DNA of 64,000 nucleotides from JANJUB01 sp031386985 (GTDB lineage Bacteria; Armatimonadota; Fimbriimonadia; Fimbriimonadales; Fimbriimonadaceae), in assembly GCA_031386985.1 (NCBI GenBank), contig JANNCV010000001.1, forward strand, positions 78,565 through 142,564, given 5' to 3'. Of the stretch, positions 50,584-59,205 are shown one piece after another (the first letter of the stretch is position 1; each line of letters starts with the position of its first letter). The notes below the pieces were generated by a model. The model was given only the letters and a program-made list of their open reading frames with translations. It had not been told where the DNA came from and searched no databases. The translations under genes and the position numbers were made by a program.

Positions 50584-53473
50584 GCGGCAACTCGTGGGGG
50601 CTTGTGCCCCCAAGTGACGTAAGAAGTTGGGCCCGGAACCCCAACTCCCACGGCACCAGCGTGAGATTATGTTCCCGTTCAAAGTCAAGCGAGAAAGCCA
50701 ATACCCGCTTTGCCTCCTCAATGTTCCCTTGATTCTGCAGGATCAGGGCGGCAAGTGCAAGCGAGCAACATAACCCGCCTTTGTTATTGTCTTCGTACCA
50801 TAAGGTCGCCGCCGACACTAGGGTTTGCTGAGCTTCCGTCCAACGATTCTGATCAACCAACGACTTCGTGATGGAGTGGTGTTGGTCGGCCTCTTGGAAG
50901 GGGCTACCAACGGTATGCCAAATCCGTAGCGACTCCCTGAAAAACTCTTCAGCCTCGGCTGGGCAGCCGCTATCGAGGGCCATTCGGCCTTCAAGCTCAT
51001 TTAGGTATGCGAGGGCCGCTGGTTCGCGAGTTTGCTCAAGGATTTCTCGCGAACGCTCGACAATTACCGGGGTTTCGTCTCGTTGTCCTTGATACCAAAG
51101 GTGAACCGCCAGATGAAGCCCAGCGAGTGCTGATTCTGTTCCTGAGTCGGCGGCAACCAAGCCCCGGTGGCCTAGGGCGAGGTGCTTTTGAGTGAGATCA
51201 TGATCTCCGCGAAACTCTGAAATCACCCCCAGGAGTCGATGAATACGAGCCGCCAAATAACCGTCGCCCGAAAGCTCGGCAACGTCCAAAGCTTTGGTCG
51301 CAACATCGGTTGCGGTGTCGAAGTCGCGTCTAAAAGCTATCGTTGCTTGGGCCAGAGCAATGGGAGCTTTGAGTGAACTTACGCTAGTTTCATTGGCGCG
51401 CCTCAAGGGCGCCAAGGCCTGGTCCTCGTGATGACAAGCGATCGCTAAGTACGCGTGAACCAACTCAAGGAGCGCAATAACCTCGGCAGACTCCGTACCC
51501 CACGATGCGCTGAGTTTGTCAAACTGAGAAAGCAACGACCGTGCCCTTCCTCGAGCCATTTCGTAGCGAGTAAATCGCGCCGCAGAGGCAAAAGCCAAAG
51601 GAGGACTGTTTTGACATGACCACTTCCAGGCGAAGGACAGGTTCTCAGACTCCGGATCCAAAGCTGGTAGCGAGCCCAAATTCAGAGGTTTCCAGGGGGC
51701 CAAGTCAAACCCTTCAAGAAATTTCCAAATGCACATGACCGCACGACCCTCAAGCTCGGAGCGTTGCCCACCCTCGATCTTTGATTCAATATATTGCCGA
51801 ATCGGGGCCAAAAGTCGAACGCGAAGTGGCCCCCCACGATCTTCTAGGTTGACCAGAGCTGAGTCCAATAGCGACTCAATCAGATCAAGGTAAGGTTCGC
51901 CTTCAAACGCGATGGCGGCCATATCCATAGATAAGCCACCGGGAAAGGGCGCGATCCGCTCGAGGGCGAGCAGTTGGGCCTCGGTAAGGGTCGAGAAACT
52001 AGATGCGAGCGCTGCTTCCAGAGAGTGGTGGCGGGTCGGCAGGTCGCTTCGCCCGTGCGCGGGTAGGGAAATTTCCAATTGCTCCAGCAGCGCCTCTGGA
52101 GACAGTAATCGTAATCGAGCCGCCGCGAGTTTGAGGGCCAGCGGATAGCCATCAAGGCGAGCCGAGATCTGAAGTAACTCATCGCTAACACCCGGAAGAC
52201 TGAGCATTTGAGGACGCATGGATTGAAGCGCCGAAACCAGCAGTTCTCGTCCTGATGTCGCCGGGTCTAGCGGACCTACCGGAACCAGAGTCTCCGCTAC
52301 CAATTTTAACGGCGCCGTTGAAGTAATCAGAATGCGTAAACCCGGCACTTCTTGAAGGAGGAACTGAACCGCTTCGGAAGCCTCCGGCAAAACGGTTTCG
52401 AAGTTGTCTAAGACCAAGACGGTCCCGGTTTCCGTCAAGAGGCGGGCGAGGTACTTCAAGGGAACCGCTTCCACTGGAACTTCCTCCCGTAGTTGGGCAA
52501 GGATGGTTCGGGGCCATTCGTTCCGGTCCACAACATCGGCAAGCGAGGCGAATGCGACCCGGGATTGGCCCAATTCCGACAGCTCTCGGGCAACCTCAAT
52601 CGCGAGCCGGGTCTTTCCGATCCCGCCCGGCCCAACGAGCGTTACAAGCCGAATTGCCGGAATCCCGAGCTTCGACTTCACGGTGTTTACCAGCTCCTCA
52701 CGTCCAAACATAGGGTCCAGGGGAATCGGTATCGTCCTGGACCAATCGTTTAGTGGCCGGGTTACAGCGGTTACCGCGGTTGCGGCAAGTTCGGCTACGA
52801 TGTTCTCGTTGTAGTTCGCGGGATCAATCCCAAGCTTGTCGCGAGTTTGGCGGCGCAGATCTTGGTATTCAGCAACCGCTGCCGCGACGCTACCGAGGTT
52901 CGAGTGAGCTTTAACCGCAACCATGCGAAGTTCTTCGTTCAGCGGATGATCGGAGATAACTTTTTGCGATAGAGCCAGCGCTCGGGCGGCGTCGCCGTTT
53001 TCCAAGAGGCGCGACCCGTAAGCGATAGCCGCCTCAACCTGAATCCGCTTGGCCCGACTACGCTCTCCCATGACCCAAGGGTCGTCCCACCCCGGAAGAA
53101 ACGCTCCTTCAAAGCAGTGATCGGCATTTGGGCCGGTGTTACCCATTAGCGCGCGTTCTAGCAGATTTAGGTCGGTTGTGATGTTTGCCCGGTCAATCCA
53201 AACGTCGGCTTGGTCAGATCCCACGAGTTCAGAGTGGCTCTCCAGCGCGCGCTTTAAGCGGTGGATCTCTTGCCGCAACCGAAGCCGGGTGCTGTCAAAA
53301 AAGTCATCCGGCCAAAGTTGCTCGGCCAGCTGCCCGCGAGGCATCCGGCCAGAACGGGAGAGACTGAGAAGTACAAGCAGTTTGCTCGCTCTGACCGTGC
53401 CAAAATTTCGGATCGCCTGCCCATCCACGGTCAGGCAAACGTCGCCAAAGTATTGCAAGTGAAATCTGGCCAC
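50540..53473 (-). CDS. SARP/AfsR-type transcriptional regulator with NB-ARC and TPR domains
   Basis: 977 aa. N-terminal OmpR-like winged helix (1-95), bacterial transcriptional activation domain BTAD (96-235: DLNLLERALM, FEGAFLPGWDDPWVMGERSRAK), STAND ATPase with Walker A GPGGIGKT (281-288) and Walker B TVLVLDNFETV, then a long helical TPR-like sensor (about 560-977: EVIALLELVHAYLAIACHHEDQ, LAARIHRLLGVISEFRGDHDLTQKHLALG). AfsR-type proteins activate target promoters after ligand-driven, ATP-dependent oligomerisation. GTG 53473 lies 8 nt after TAAAAT, again leaderless-like. Confidence 0.88.
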   Translation of the reverse strand: MARFHLQYFGDVCLTVDGQAIRNFGTVRASKLLVLLSLSRSGRMPRGQLAEQLWPDDFFDSTRLRLRQEIHRLKRALESHSELVGSDQADVWIDRANITTDLNLLERALMGNTGPNADHCFEGAFLPGWDDPWVMGERSRAKRIQVEAAIAYGSRLLENGDAARALALSQKVISDHPLNEELRMVAVKAHSNLGSVAAAVAEYQDLRRQTRDKLGIDPANYNENIVAELAATAVTAVTRPLNDWSRTIPIPLDPMFGREELVNTVKSKLGIPAIRLVTLVGPGGIGKTRLAIEVARELSELGQSRVAFASLADVVDRNEWPRTILAQLREEVPVEAVPLKYLARLLTETGTVLVLDNFETVLPEASEAVQFLLQEVPGLRILITSTAPLKLVAETLVPVGPLDPATSGRELLVSALQSMRPQMLSLPGVSDELLQISARLDGYPLALKLAAARLRLLSPEALLEQLEISLPAHGRSDLPTRHHSLEAALASSFSTLTEAQLLALERIAPFPGGLSMDMAAIAFEGEPYLDLIESLLDSALVNLEDRGGPLRVRLLAPIRQYIESKIEGGQRSELEGRAVMCIWKFLEGFDLAPWKPLNLGSLPALDPESENLSFAWKWSCQNSPPLAFASAARFTRYEMARGRARSLLSQFDKLSASWGTESAEVIALLELVHAYLAIACHHEDQALAPLRRANETSVSSLKAPIALAQATIAFRRDFDTATDVATKALDVAELSGDGYLAARIHRLLGVISEFRGDHDLTQKHLALGHRGLVAADSGTESALAGLHLAVHLWYQGQRDETPVIVERSREILEQTREPAALAYLNELEGRMALDSGCPAEAEEFFRESLRIWHTVGSPFQEADQHHSITKSLVDQNRWTEAQQTLVSAATLWYEDNNKGGLCCSLALAALILQNQGNIEEAKRVLAFSLDFEREHNLTLVPWELGFRAQLLTSLGGTSPHELPLTLEAGLSLFDSLR

Positions 53474-53481
53474 GTGTTGCT

Positions 53482-53487
53482 ATTTTA
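53482..53487 (-). promoter_or_regulatory. Candidate -10 box of leaderless SARP transcript
   Basis: TAAAAT on the minus strand ends 8 nt before GTG 53473. Confidence 0.4.
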
Positions 53488-53578
53488 CAGTGTGTTGCAC
53501 CGTTGAGAATGCGATAGACGGGAATGACTCTGAAAAAGGCAAGATGCAAGTCAAGAGGCCAAGTTTGATTTCACCGGG

Positions 53579-53584
53579 TACAAT
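53579..53584 (+). promoter_or_regulatory. Candidate -10 box of the his operon
   Basis: TACAAT (5 of 6 to consensus) lies 9 nt before the TTG of the His-rich leader ORF. No good -35 is seen at 16-18 nt spacing. Confidence 0.35.
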
Positions 53585-53593
53585 CAAGCCGTA

Positions 53594-53662
53594 TTGCTTT
53601 CCATTCTCGTCGCACAGCATCACCATCATCACGTAGTGAATCACTGCGGTGCGTCCGAGTAA
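53594..53662 (+). CDS. hisL: His-rich leader peptide of the his operon attenuator
   Basis: TTG 53594 begins a 22-codon ORF whose residues 9-13 are five consecutive His (CAT CAC CAT CAT CAC, 53618-53632), with a sixth His at codon 17 and TAA at 53660-53662. It lies between the candidate -10 box and the terminator hairpin before hisI, the arrangement of classic his leaders. Weak point: no clear ribosome-binding site and a TTG start. The frame has no ATG or GTG upstream back to the stop at 53531. Confidence 0.75.
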   Translation: MLSILVAQHHHHHVVNHCGASE

Positions 53663-53732
53663 CAAGAATCTAGCAAGACTCAAGATTAATCGAACCAGGC
53701 TCACCGCACAAGCGGTGGGCCTGTTTTGTTTT
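53645..53732 (+). terminator. his attenuator: antiterminator segment and terminator hairpin
   Basis: Terminator: CAGGCTCACCGC (53696-53707) pairs with GCGGTGGGCCTG (53712-53723) in a 12-bp stem (one T-G pair) with a 4-nt loop, followed by TTTTGTTTT (53724-53732). Antiterminator: TGCGGTG (53645-53651) is complementary to CACCGCA (53702-53708) in the terminator's 5' arm. A further pairing of CGCAC (53611-53615, just before the His codons) with GTGCG (53649-53653) completes the 1:2, 2:3, 3:4 scheme. hisI starts 12 bp after the T-tract. Confidence 0.8.
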
Positions 53733-53744
53733 GGAACCAAACTT

Positions 53745-54116
53745 ATGAAATTAGACTTTATCAAACTCGATGGATTGATCCCGGCCGTCGTTCAGGATGC
53801 TGTCAGCGGAGATGTGCTGATGGTTGCATTCATGAACGAGGAGGCATGGCGCGTGACTGTTAGAACTGGCTTTGCGACCTTTTGGAGTCGGAGCCGAAAC
53901 CAGCTCTGGGTTAAGGGTGAAACTTCGGGTCACAAACTTGCGGTCCGGGAAATTCTAACGGATTGCGATCAAGACACGATCGTTCTCAAGGTAGATGCCC
54001 ACGGCCCCGGAACCTGCCACGAAGGCTATAGAACTTGCTTCTTCAAGACTCTAAAAGACGGGGAGTGGAGTATCAGCATGAACCGAGCTTTTGATCCGGC
54101 CGAGGTGTATGCGTGA
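53745..54116 (+). CDS. hisI: Phosphoribosyl-AMP cyclohydrolase
   Basis: 123 aa from ATG 53745; the longer frame upstream runs through the attenuator and is not coding. HisI opens the adenine ring of phosphoribosyl-AMP. Motifs: VVQDAVSGDVLMVAFMNEEAW, FWSRSRNQLWVKGETSGH, the metal-binding region DCDQDTIVLKVDAHGPGTCHEG and the C-terminal Cys in RTCFF. No HisE pyrophosphatase domain is fused. First structural gene of the eight-gene his operon; its TGA overlaps the hisG GTG. Confidence 0.93.
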   Translation: MKLDFIKLDGLIPAVVQDAVSGDVLMVAFMNEEAWRVTVRTGFATFWSRSRNQLWVKGETSGHKLAVREILTDCDQDTIVLKVDAHGPGTCHEGYRTCFFKTLKDGEWSISMNRAFDPAEVYA

Positions 54117-54982
54117 AACTCAAACTTGGAATCCCGAAGGGCAGCCTTGAGTCCGCCACGATCGAACTCTTTCGACGGGCGGGTTACAACATCGTGGTGC
54201 GCAATCGTTCCTATTTTCCCGCAATTGATGATGAGGAAATCGAGTGCATGCTCATTCGCGCTCAGGAAATGGCCCGGTACGTGGAGAACGGAGTTCTAGA
54301 TGCGGGCTTGACGGGTATAGATTGGATCGAAGAGTCGCAAGCCGACGTTGTACGCGTGGCCGATCTGATTTACGCTCGTCAGAGTTTTGGCAAAGTGCAG
54401 TGGGTGCTTGCCGTGCCTGAAAACTCGTCAATCGAAACGGTTCACGACCTTGAGGGTAAGACAATAGCCACCGAGCTCGTTGGCGCGACAACACGATTTC
54501 TGCAAGACAATGGCGTCAACGCGCGCGTGGAGTTCAGTTGGGGAGCGACTGAGGTGAAGCCCCCAGTTTTGGCCGATGCCATCGTCGAGGTCACCGAAAC
54601 CGGATCATCTTTGCGAGCAAACAAGTTGCGGATTGTACAAACCGTTTTGGAATCGAACACACAACTCATCGCCAATAAGGACTCTTGGGAAAACGCCTTT
54701 AAGCGCCAGAAACTCCAAGACCTCACGATGCTGTTGCAGGGCGCGATTGAAGCAGTGGGCAAGGTTGGGCTTATGCTAAATGTTCACAAAGACAACCTTG
54801 AAGAGGTTCTTTCGGTGTTGCCAGCCTTAAAAATGCCAACGATTTCGCCGCTTAGTGGGGGTGACTGGTTTGCCCTGAACACCATTCTTGAGGAGACCCT
54901 GGTCCGGACGATGATTCCTAAACTTAAACAAGCCAAGGCGGAGGGCATTGTTGAGTATCCACTCAACAAGATCGTGCCATGA
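54113..54982 (+). CDS. hisG: ATP phosphoribosyltransferase, long form
   Basis: 289 aa. Catalyses the first and feedback-controlled step, joining ATP with PRPP. LKLGIPKGSLESATIELFRRAGYNI, GLTGIDWIEES, and DAIVEVTETGSSLRANKL (PRPP loop) mark the catalytic domains. The C-terminal 75 residues (AIEAVGKVGLMLNVHKDNLEEVLSVLPALK, PTISPL) are the ACT-like domain that binds histidine, so no HisZ is needed. GTG 54113 overlaps the hisI stop as GTGA. Both enzyme inhibition and attenuation would therefore respond to histidine. Confidence 0.95.
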   Translation: MKLKLGIPKGSLESATIELFRRAGYNIVVRNRSYFPAIDDEEIECMLIRAQEMARYVENGVLDAGLTGIDWIEESQADVVRVADLIYARQSFGKVQWVLAVPENSSIETVHDLEGKTIATELVGATTRFLQDNGVNARVEFSWGATEVKPPVLADAIVEVTETGSSLRANKLRIVQTVLESNTQLIANKDSWENAFKRQKLQDLTMLLQGAIEAVGKVGLMLNVHKDNLEEVLSVLPALKMPTISPLSGGDWFALNTILEETLVRTMIPKLKQAKAEGIVEYPLNKIVP

Positions 54983-56238
54983 GAACGAAGACCAAGATTC
55001 GAATCCTCCGGGCGGAAGCAGCCGCGCCGCTATTCTCCAAGAAGAATGACCGGCTCAAGGAGGTCAAAGAGACCGTCAAGCGTATCCTTGAGGCGGTTGA
55101 AGCTCGCGGTGATCAGGCGGTTCGGGAGTTCGCCCGCGAATTTGACGGCTTCGATAGACCGTCCTTTCTCGTGGATAAGGAGGAGCTGATCCAAGCTGAA
55201 CAGTCCATTAGCCAAGAGTTAAGATCGGCCCTTCAGAGCGCGGCAACAAACATCCGATCATTTGCAAAGCTCCAAATGCCGCCGGAGTTCATGACAGAGC
55301 TCGCACCCGGTCATCGTGTCGGACAGATCGTTCGCCCCATAGAAACGGTTGCAGCCTACATACCAGGGGGGCGGTATCCCTTGCCCTCAACGGTTCTTAT
55401 GACTTGCATTCCGGCATTTGTTGCGGGCGTTTCCAATGTCTGGGTAACCACTCCCAAGCCTAATGAGGTCGTTTTCGCCGCCGCTCAGATAACGGGTGCC
55501 CCGAACGTTGCCCTTATCGGTGGCGCTCACGCGATAGCCGCATTTGCTTTCGGCACCGAAACCATCCCCAAAGCCGGCCGAATCGTTGGGCCTGGCAATA
55601 TCTATGTCACCGCCGCCAAGCAAATCCTAGCCGGGCAAGTCGGGATTGATTTTGTGGCCGGTCCCACCGAAGTCCTCATCCTCTCGAACGACGGAAACCC
55701 CGCCTGGATCGCTTCGGACATGCTTGCCCAAGCTGAGCACGACACCGATGCATGTGCGTTCTTGTTTACGACCTCACGCGCCCTGGCCGAATCGGTTGCC
55801 GCCGAGATTGCGCTTCAGTTAGAGACGCTGCCCACGGCTACGGTCGCCGCTACCGCAATAGACTCGAACAGCGCAATTGTTATCTGCGAATCTACCGACC
55901 AAGCCGTTGACCTTGCCAATCAAGTTGCGGCCGAGCATTTGTGCATTCATGATAGCTCCCTTCTTCCCCGGATTCAAAATGCCGGGAGCGTGTTTATTGG
56001 TCCTTACAGTCCAGAAGCCGCCGGAGACTACGTATCGGGGCCAAACCATGTGCTGCCAACCGCCGGGAGAGCGTGCCTCTCTGGCGGCCTATCGGTTCTG
56101 GACTTCCTAAAGGTCATCACCGTGCAAGAACTCTCCCAAGATGCGCTAGGCAAGGTAGGTCGAGAAGGGGCCATTTTGGCTCGAGCGGAAGGCCTAGAGG
56201 GTCATGCGCGTTCAATAGAGGTGAGACTGGATGCTTGA
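54979..56238 (+). CDS. hisD: Histidinol dehydrogenase
   Basis: 419 aa. Zinc- and NAD-dependent enzyme performing the last two oxidations from histidinol to histidine. Motifs: VAAYIPGGRYPLPSTVLM, FGTETIPKAGRIVGPGNIYVTAAKQ, DFVAGPTEVLIL, DMLAQAEHDTDA (catalytic and zinc His/Gln), YSPEAAGDYVSGPNHVLPT. ATG 54979 overlaps the hisG stop as ATGA. Full length for the family. Confidence 0.95.
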   Translation: MRTKTKIRILRAEAAAPLFSKKNDRLKEVKETVKRILEAVEARGDQAVREFAREFDGFDRPSFLVDKEELIQAEQSISQELRSALQSAATNIRSFAKLQMPPEFMTELAPGHRVGQIVRPIETVAAYIPGGRYPLPSTVLMTCIPAFVAGVSNVWVTTPKPNEVVFAAAQITGAPNVALIGGAHAIAAFAFGTETIPKAGRIVGPGNIYVTAAKQILAGQVGIDFVAGPTEVLILSNDGNPAWIASDMLAQAEHDTDACAFLFTTSRALAESVAAEIALQLETLPTATVAATAIDSNSAIVICESTDQAVDLANQVAAEHLCIHDSSLLPRIQNAGSVFIGPYSPEAAGDYVSGPNHVLPTAGRACLSGGLSVLDFLKVITVQELSQDALGKVGREGAILARAEGLEGHARSIEVRLDA

Positions 56239-57301
56239 ACCGCGATCTGCGATTCAGCGAATGCGCCCATACCATCCGCCAACCGGTAATCGGCGAAATT
56301 CCCTAAGGCTCGACTTTAACGAGAACACAATCGGTTGTCCCGATCACGTCTTGAGAGCGTTGACCAACGCCCTCTCCGGCGAACTATTGGCGACCTACCC
56401 CGACTACGAGTTAGCAACGAAACGGTTTGCTCGCTTTTTTGGGGTCAAAGACGATCAGCTCTTACTATCCAACGGCACCGATGAGGCAATCCAGCTACTG
56501 GTAAACACATTTGTGGGGCCGGGTGATGAAGTCGTAGTGCTGAATCCGACCTACGCGATGTATCGCTTCTACACGGAAATTGCTGACGCTGAAACTCGCG
56601 AAGTTCGTTATCGCGATGTACCGGGGAGCACCTCATATGAGCGAGTGTTGCACGTCGAACCCAGCGATATTCTGGCCGCGGTGAGTGACAAAACACGAGC
56701 GATCTTCATCCCAAACCCAAACAACCCGACGGGATCAACGATAGGCATTGAGGCGGTACAAGAGATTATCGAGTCAGTTCCCCAGGCATGCATCCTTGTT
56801 GACGAGGCGTACTTTGATTTCTGGGGCGTGACGGCGTTACCACTGATAAACCGATACGATAATTTGTTTGTAAGTCGCACGTTCAGTAAAGCATTCGGCC
56901 TCGCAGGCATGCGGCTCGGGTGCCTCATGAGTCAATCAAAAAACATAGCGAACATGAAAAAAGGTCAATCTCCGTACAGCGTTAACGCCTTATCAACCGT
57001 CGCGGCTTTGGCCGCAATCGAGGAACCTGACTGGATCGCAAGTTACTCAGCTCAGGTTCAAAGAGGCAGGTCACTCCTAGTAGCAGAATTAGAGAAGCAT
57101 GGCTATCCTTACTGGAAGTCTGAAGCAAATTTTGTTCTTTTTGATGCGGGCGATCGGGCTGAGGCGTTGCTGCAGAGATCGCGCGAAGCTGGCATGCTCA
57201 TTCGTGACCGACGACACGACTTACCCGGTGCATTGCGAGTTACCGCCGGTCCACCTCACCATACTGAACGCTTTGCTGCCGTGTTGGAGGCATTACGATG
57301 A
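56231..57301 (+). CDS. hisC: Histidinol-phosphate aminotransferase
   Basis: 356 aa fold-type I PLP enzyme converting imidazole-acetol phosphate to histidinol phosphate. Landmarks: LRLDFNENTIG at the N-terminus, LLSNGTDEAIQLLV, IFIPNPNNPTGS, ILVDEAYFDF and the PLP Lys in TFSKAFGLAGMRLG. ATG 56231 overlaps hisD by 8 nt. An unusually long N-terminal arm of about 25 residues before the conserved core could mean a slightly later start at Met 14. Confidence 0.94.
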   Translation: MLEPRSAIQRMRPYHPPTGNRRNSLRLDFNENTIGCPDHVLRALTNALSGELLATYPDYELATKRFARFFGVKDDQLLLSNGTDEAIQLLVNTFVGPGDEVVVLNPTYAMYRFYTEIADAETREVRYRDVPGSTSYERVLHVEPSDILAAVSDKTRAIFIPNPNNPTGSTIGIEAVQEIIESVPQACILVDEAYFDFWGVTALPLINRYDNLFVSRTFSKAFGLAGMRLGCLMSQSKNIANMKKGQSPYSVNALSTVAALAAIEEPDWIASYSAQVQRGRSLLVAELEKHGYPYWKSEANFVLFDAGDRAEALLQRSREAGMLIRDRRHDLPGALRVTAGPPHHTERFAAVLEALR

Positions 57302-57885
57302 GACAATCAAATTTGGAAAGATTCACTACGGAGACGCAAATTGTTGGCCGACTTCGAATCGAAGGTTCGGGACAATACAAGATCGAAACCGGTATCGGTT
57401 TTCTAACCCACATGCTCGAGCTGTTCTCAAAACACGGAGGGTTCGACCTTGAACTGATGACCACCGGTGACCTTCACGTAGACCAGCACCACACCGTCGA
57501 GGACCTGGGCATCGTTCTGGGTGAGCTATTCGGCCAAGCCCTTGGCGATCGCAAGGGCATCAACCGCGCGGGCTACTTTGTCCAGGCGATGGATGAGTCG
57601 CTTGCTGTCGTAGCCCTTGATTTGGGTGGTCGATCGGCTTGCATTTACGATGACAAAGTCAGAGCAAAGGAAGTTGGGGGGCTGACGGTTGAGCTTCTTC
57701 CTGACTTCTTCGAAGCGTTTTCACGAGCCGCTCGGGCAAATGTTCATGTTAAGGTTCTCTACGGTCGTTCTAGTCATCACAAGATCGAAGCGGTGTTCAA
57801 GTGTTTTGCCCGGGCCCTGAAATTCGCCTGTTCCACAGATGCCAGCCTAAAGGATCAGTTGCCTTCAACCAAGGGCTTGCTATGA
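57298..57885 (+). CDS. hisB: Imidazoleglycerol-phosphate dehydratase
   Basis: 195 aa, the stand-alone dehydratase without the phosphatase domain found in enterobacterial HisB. Manganese-binding repeats DQHHTVEDLGIVLGE and HHKIEAVFKCFARAL are intact, with GIGFLTHMLELFSKHG near the N-terminus. ATG 57298 overlaps the hisC stop as ATGA. The histidinol-phosphatase required for the pathway must be encoded elsewhere. Confidence 0.95.
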   Translation: MRQSNLERFTTETQIVGRLRIEGSGQYKIETGIGFLTHMLELFSKHGGFDLELMTTGDLHVDQHHTVEDLGIVLGELFGQALGDRKGINRAGYFVQAMDESLAVVALDLGGRSACIYDDKVRAKEVGGLTVELLPDFFEAFSRAARANVHVKVLYGRSSHHKIEAVFKCFARALKFACSTDASLKDQLPSTKGLL

Positions 57886-58457
57886 TTGCGCTCATTGATT
57901 ACGGGGCGGGAAATCTGTTCTCGGTCGCCAACGGATTGGGAGCCATCGGCGCTACGTTCCGTTTCGTGCGCGAACCCTCAGAACTGCGGGATGATGACAA
58001 GATTTTGTTGCCAGGAGTGGGCCACTTTGGGCAAATGATGGCTTCTCTTGATAAGCTGAATCTGAGAGATGCCCTGATCGGAGCAGCCAAAGACGGAAGG
58101 CACCTGCTCGGAATCTGCCTCGGGATGCAAGCTCTTTTTGAGTGGAGCGAGGAGGCTCCTGGCATCAGCGGACTTGGGCTACTACCGGGGACGGTGAGAT
58201 CTCTTCCGGAGCACTGCCGCGTTCCGCACATGGGATGGAATAGTGCGAGATTTGCAGATGGCGAAGCCAACTGGTTTTACTTCGCAAATAGCTTCATCGT
58301 GCCCGTGACCGCCGCGACTTGGGCGACAACGGATTACTTTGGGGAGTTCAGCAGCGCGGTTCGCCAAGGGAACCTGTGTGGATTTCAGTTCCACCCCGAG
58401 AAGTCGAGCCGTGCTGGCCTAGAACTCATCGCTAGGTGGTGTCAAGATGCTGGCTAA
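57882..58457 (+). CDS. hisH: Imidazole glycerol phosphate synthase, glutaminase subunit
   Basis: 191 aa from ATG 57882, which overlaps the hisB stop as ATGA; the longer frame from 57801 is entirely inside hisB and rejected. Class I glutamine amidotransferase: IALIDYGAGNLFSV, nucleophile Cys in LLGICLGMQALFE, and catalytic His/Glu in FQFHPEKSS. It supplies ammonia to HisF. It overlaps hisF by 11 nt, consistent with co-translation of the two subunits. Confidence 0.94.
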   Translation: MIALIDYGAGNLFSVANGLGAIGATFRFVREPSELRDDDKILLPGVGHFGQMMASLDKLNLRDALIGAAKDGRHLLGICLGMQALFEWSEEAPGISGLGLLPGTVRSLPEHCRVPHMGWNSARFADGEANWFYFANSFIVPVTAATWATTDYFGEFSSAVRQGNLCGFQFHPEKSSRAGLELIARWCQDAG

Positions 58458-59205
58458 GCGCATTGTCGTATGTCTTGATGTCGCCAATGGCCGGGTGGTT
58501 AAGGGGACAAATTTTGTGAACCTGCGGGACGCCGGTGACCCAGTGGAATTGGCAAAGCGTTACAGTAACGAAGGGGCCGATGAAATCGTTTTTCTTGACA
58601 TAAACGCCTCGCACGAGGTGCGACCAACGATCTTAGACGTGGTCTCGAAAACGGCACGAGAGGTCTTTGTCCCTCTGGCCGTGGGGGGTGGAGTGCGATC
58701 TGTCGGCGACGCCAGACTCCTTCTTAACGCCGGTGCAGATAAGATTTGCGTGAACAGCGCGGCGGTTAGCCGGATTGATTTGCTGACGGAGCTTTCAAGT
58801 GAGTTTGGAGCCCAAGCGACGGTGCTCGCCATTGATGCCAAGAATTCAGATCACGGCTGGAAGGTTTACATTAAAGGAGGCAGGCAGGCCACCGATTTGG
58901 AAGCCGCGAACTGGGCCCGATTGGGGCAGAACGCTGGAGCTGGCGAAATTTTGCTCACAAGCATGGATACCGATGGAGTTCGAAACGGGTTCGATTTGAA
59001 CCTCGTTAACGCCATTTGCGCGGTTACAAGCATTCCAGTTATTGCTTCCGGAGGGGCCGGATCCGCCCAACACTTTGTCAATCTGTTTACGACTACGGAG
59101 GCAAGCGCAGGTCTGGCGGCTTCGATTTTTCACGAGAAGGCAACCTCCATTTCCTCCATAAAGCAGGTCCTAAATGAGGAAAACATTACAGTGAGGCTGG
59201 CGTGA
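58447..59205 (+). CDS. hisF: Imidazole glycerol phosphate synthase, cyclase subunit
   Basis: 252 aa TIM barrel. Catalytic Asp residues are in VVCLDVANGRVVKG and VLAIDAKN, with phosphate loops VGGGVRS, LLTSMDTDGVRNGFD and IASGGAGS. It forms IGP and AICAR from PRFAR with HisH-derived ammonia. The AICAR by-product links to purine synthesis. Confidence 0.95.
   Translation: MLAKRIVVCLDVANGRVVKGTNFVNLRDAGDPVELAKRYSNEGADEIVFLDINASHEVRPTILDVVSKTAREVFVPLAVGGGVRSVGDARLLLNAGADKICVNSAAVSRIDLLTELSSEFGAQATVLAIDAKNSDHGWKVYIKGGRQATDLEAANWARLGQNAGAGEILLTSMDTDGVRNGFDLNLVNAICAVTSIPVIASGGAGSAQHFVNLFTTTEASAGLAASIFHEKATSISSIKQVLNEENITVRLA

Noticed and set aside
53649..53744. Upstream extension of hisI from GTG 53649
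   Set aside because: It would translate through the attenuator terminator and adds 32 residues not seen in HisI proteins.
53480..53764. 94-aa minus-strand ORF across the his leader
   Set aside because: Its sequence is the antisense of the leader and terminator; no ribosome-binding site or family match.
57801..57881. Upstream extension of hisH
   Set aside because: The extra 27 codons lie inside hisB; ATG 57882 overlaps the hisB stop and starts at the conserved IALIDYGAGN.
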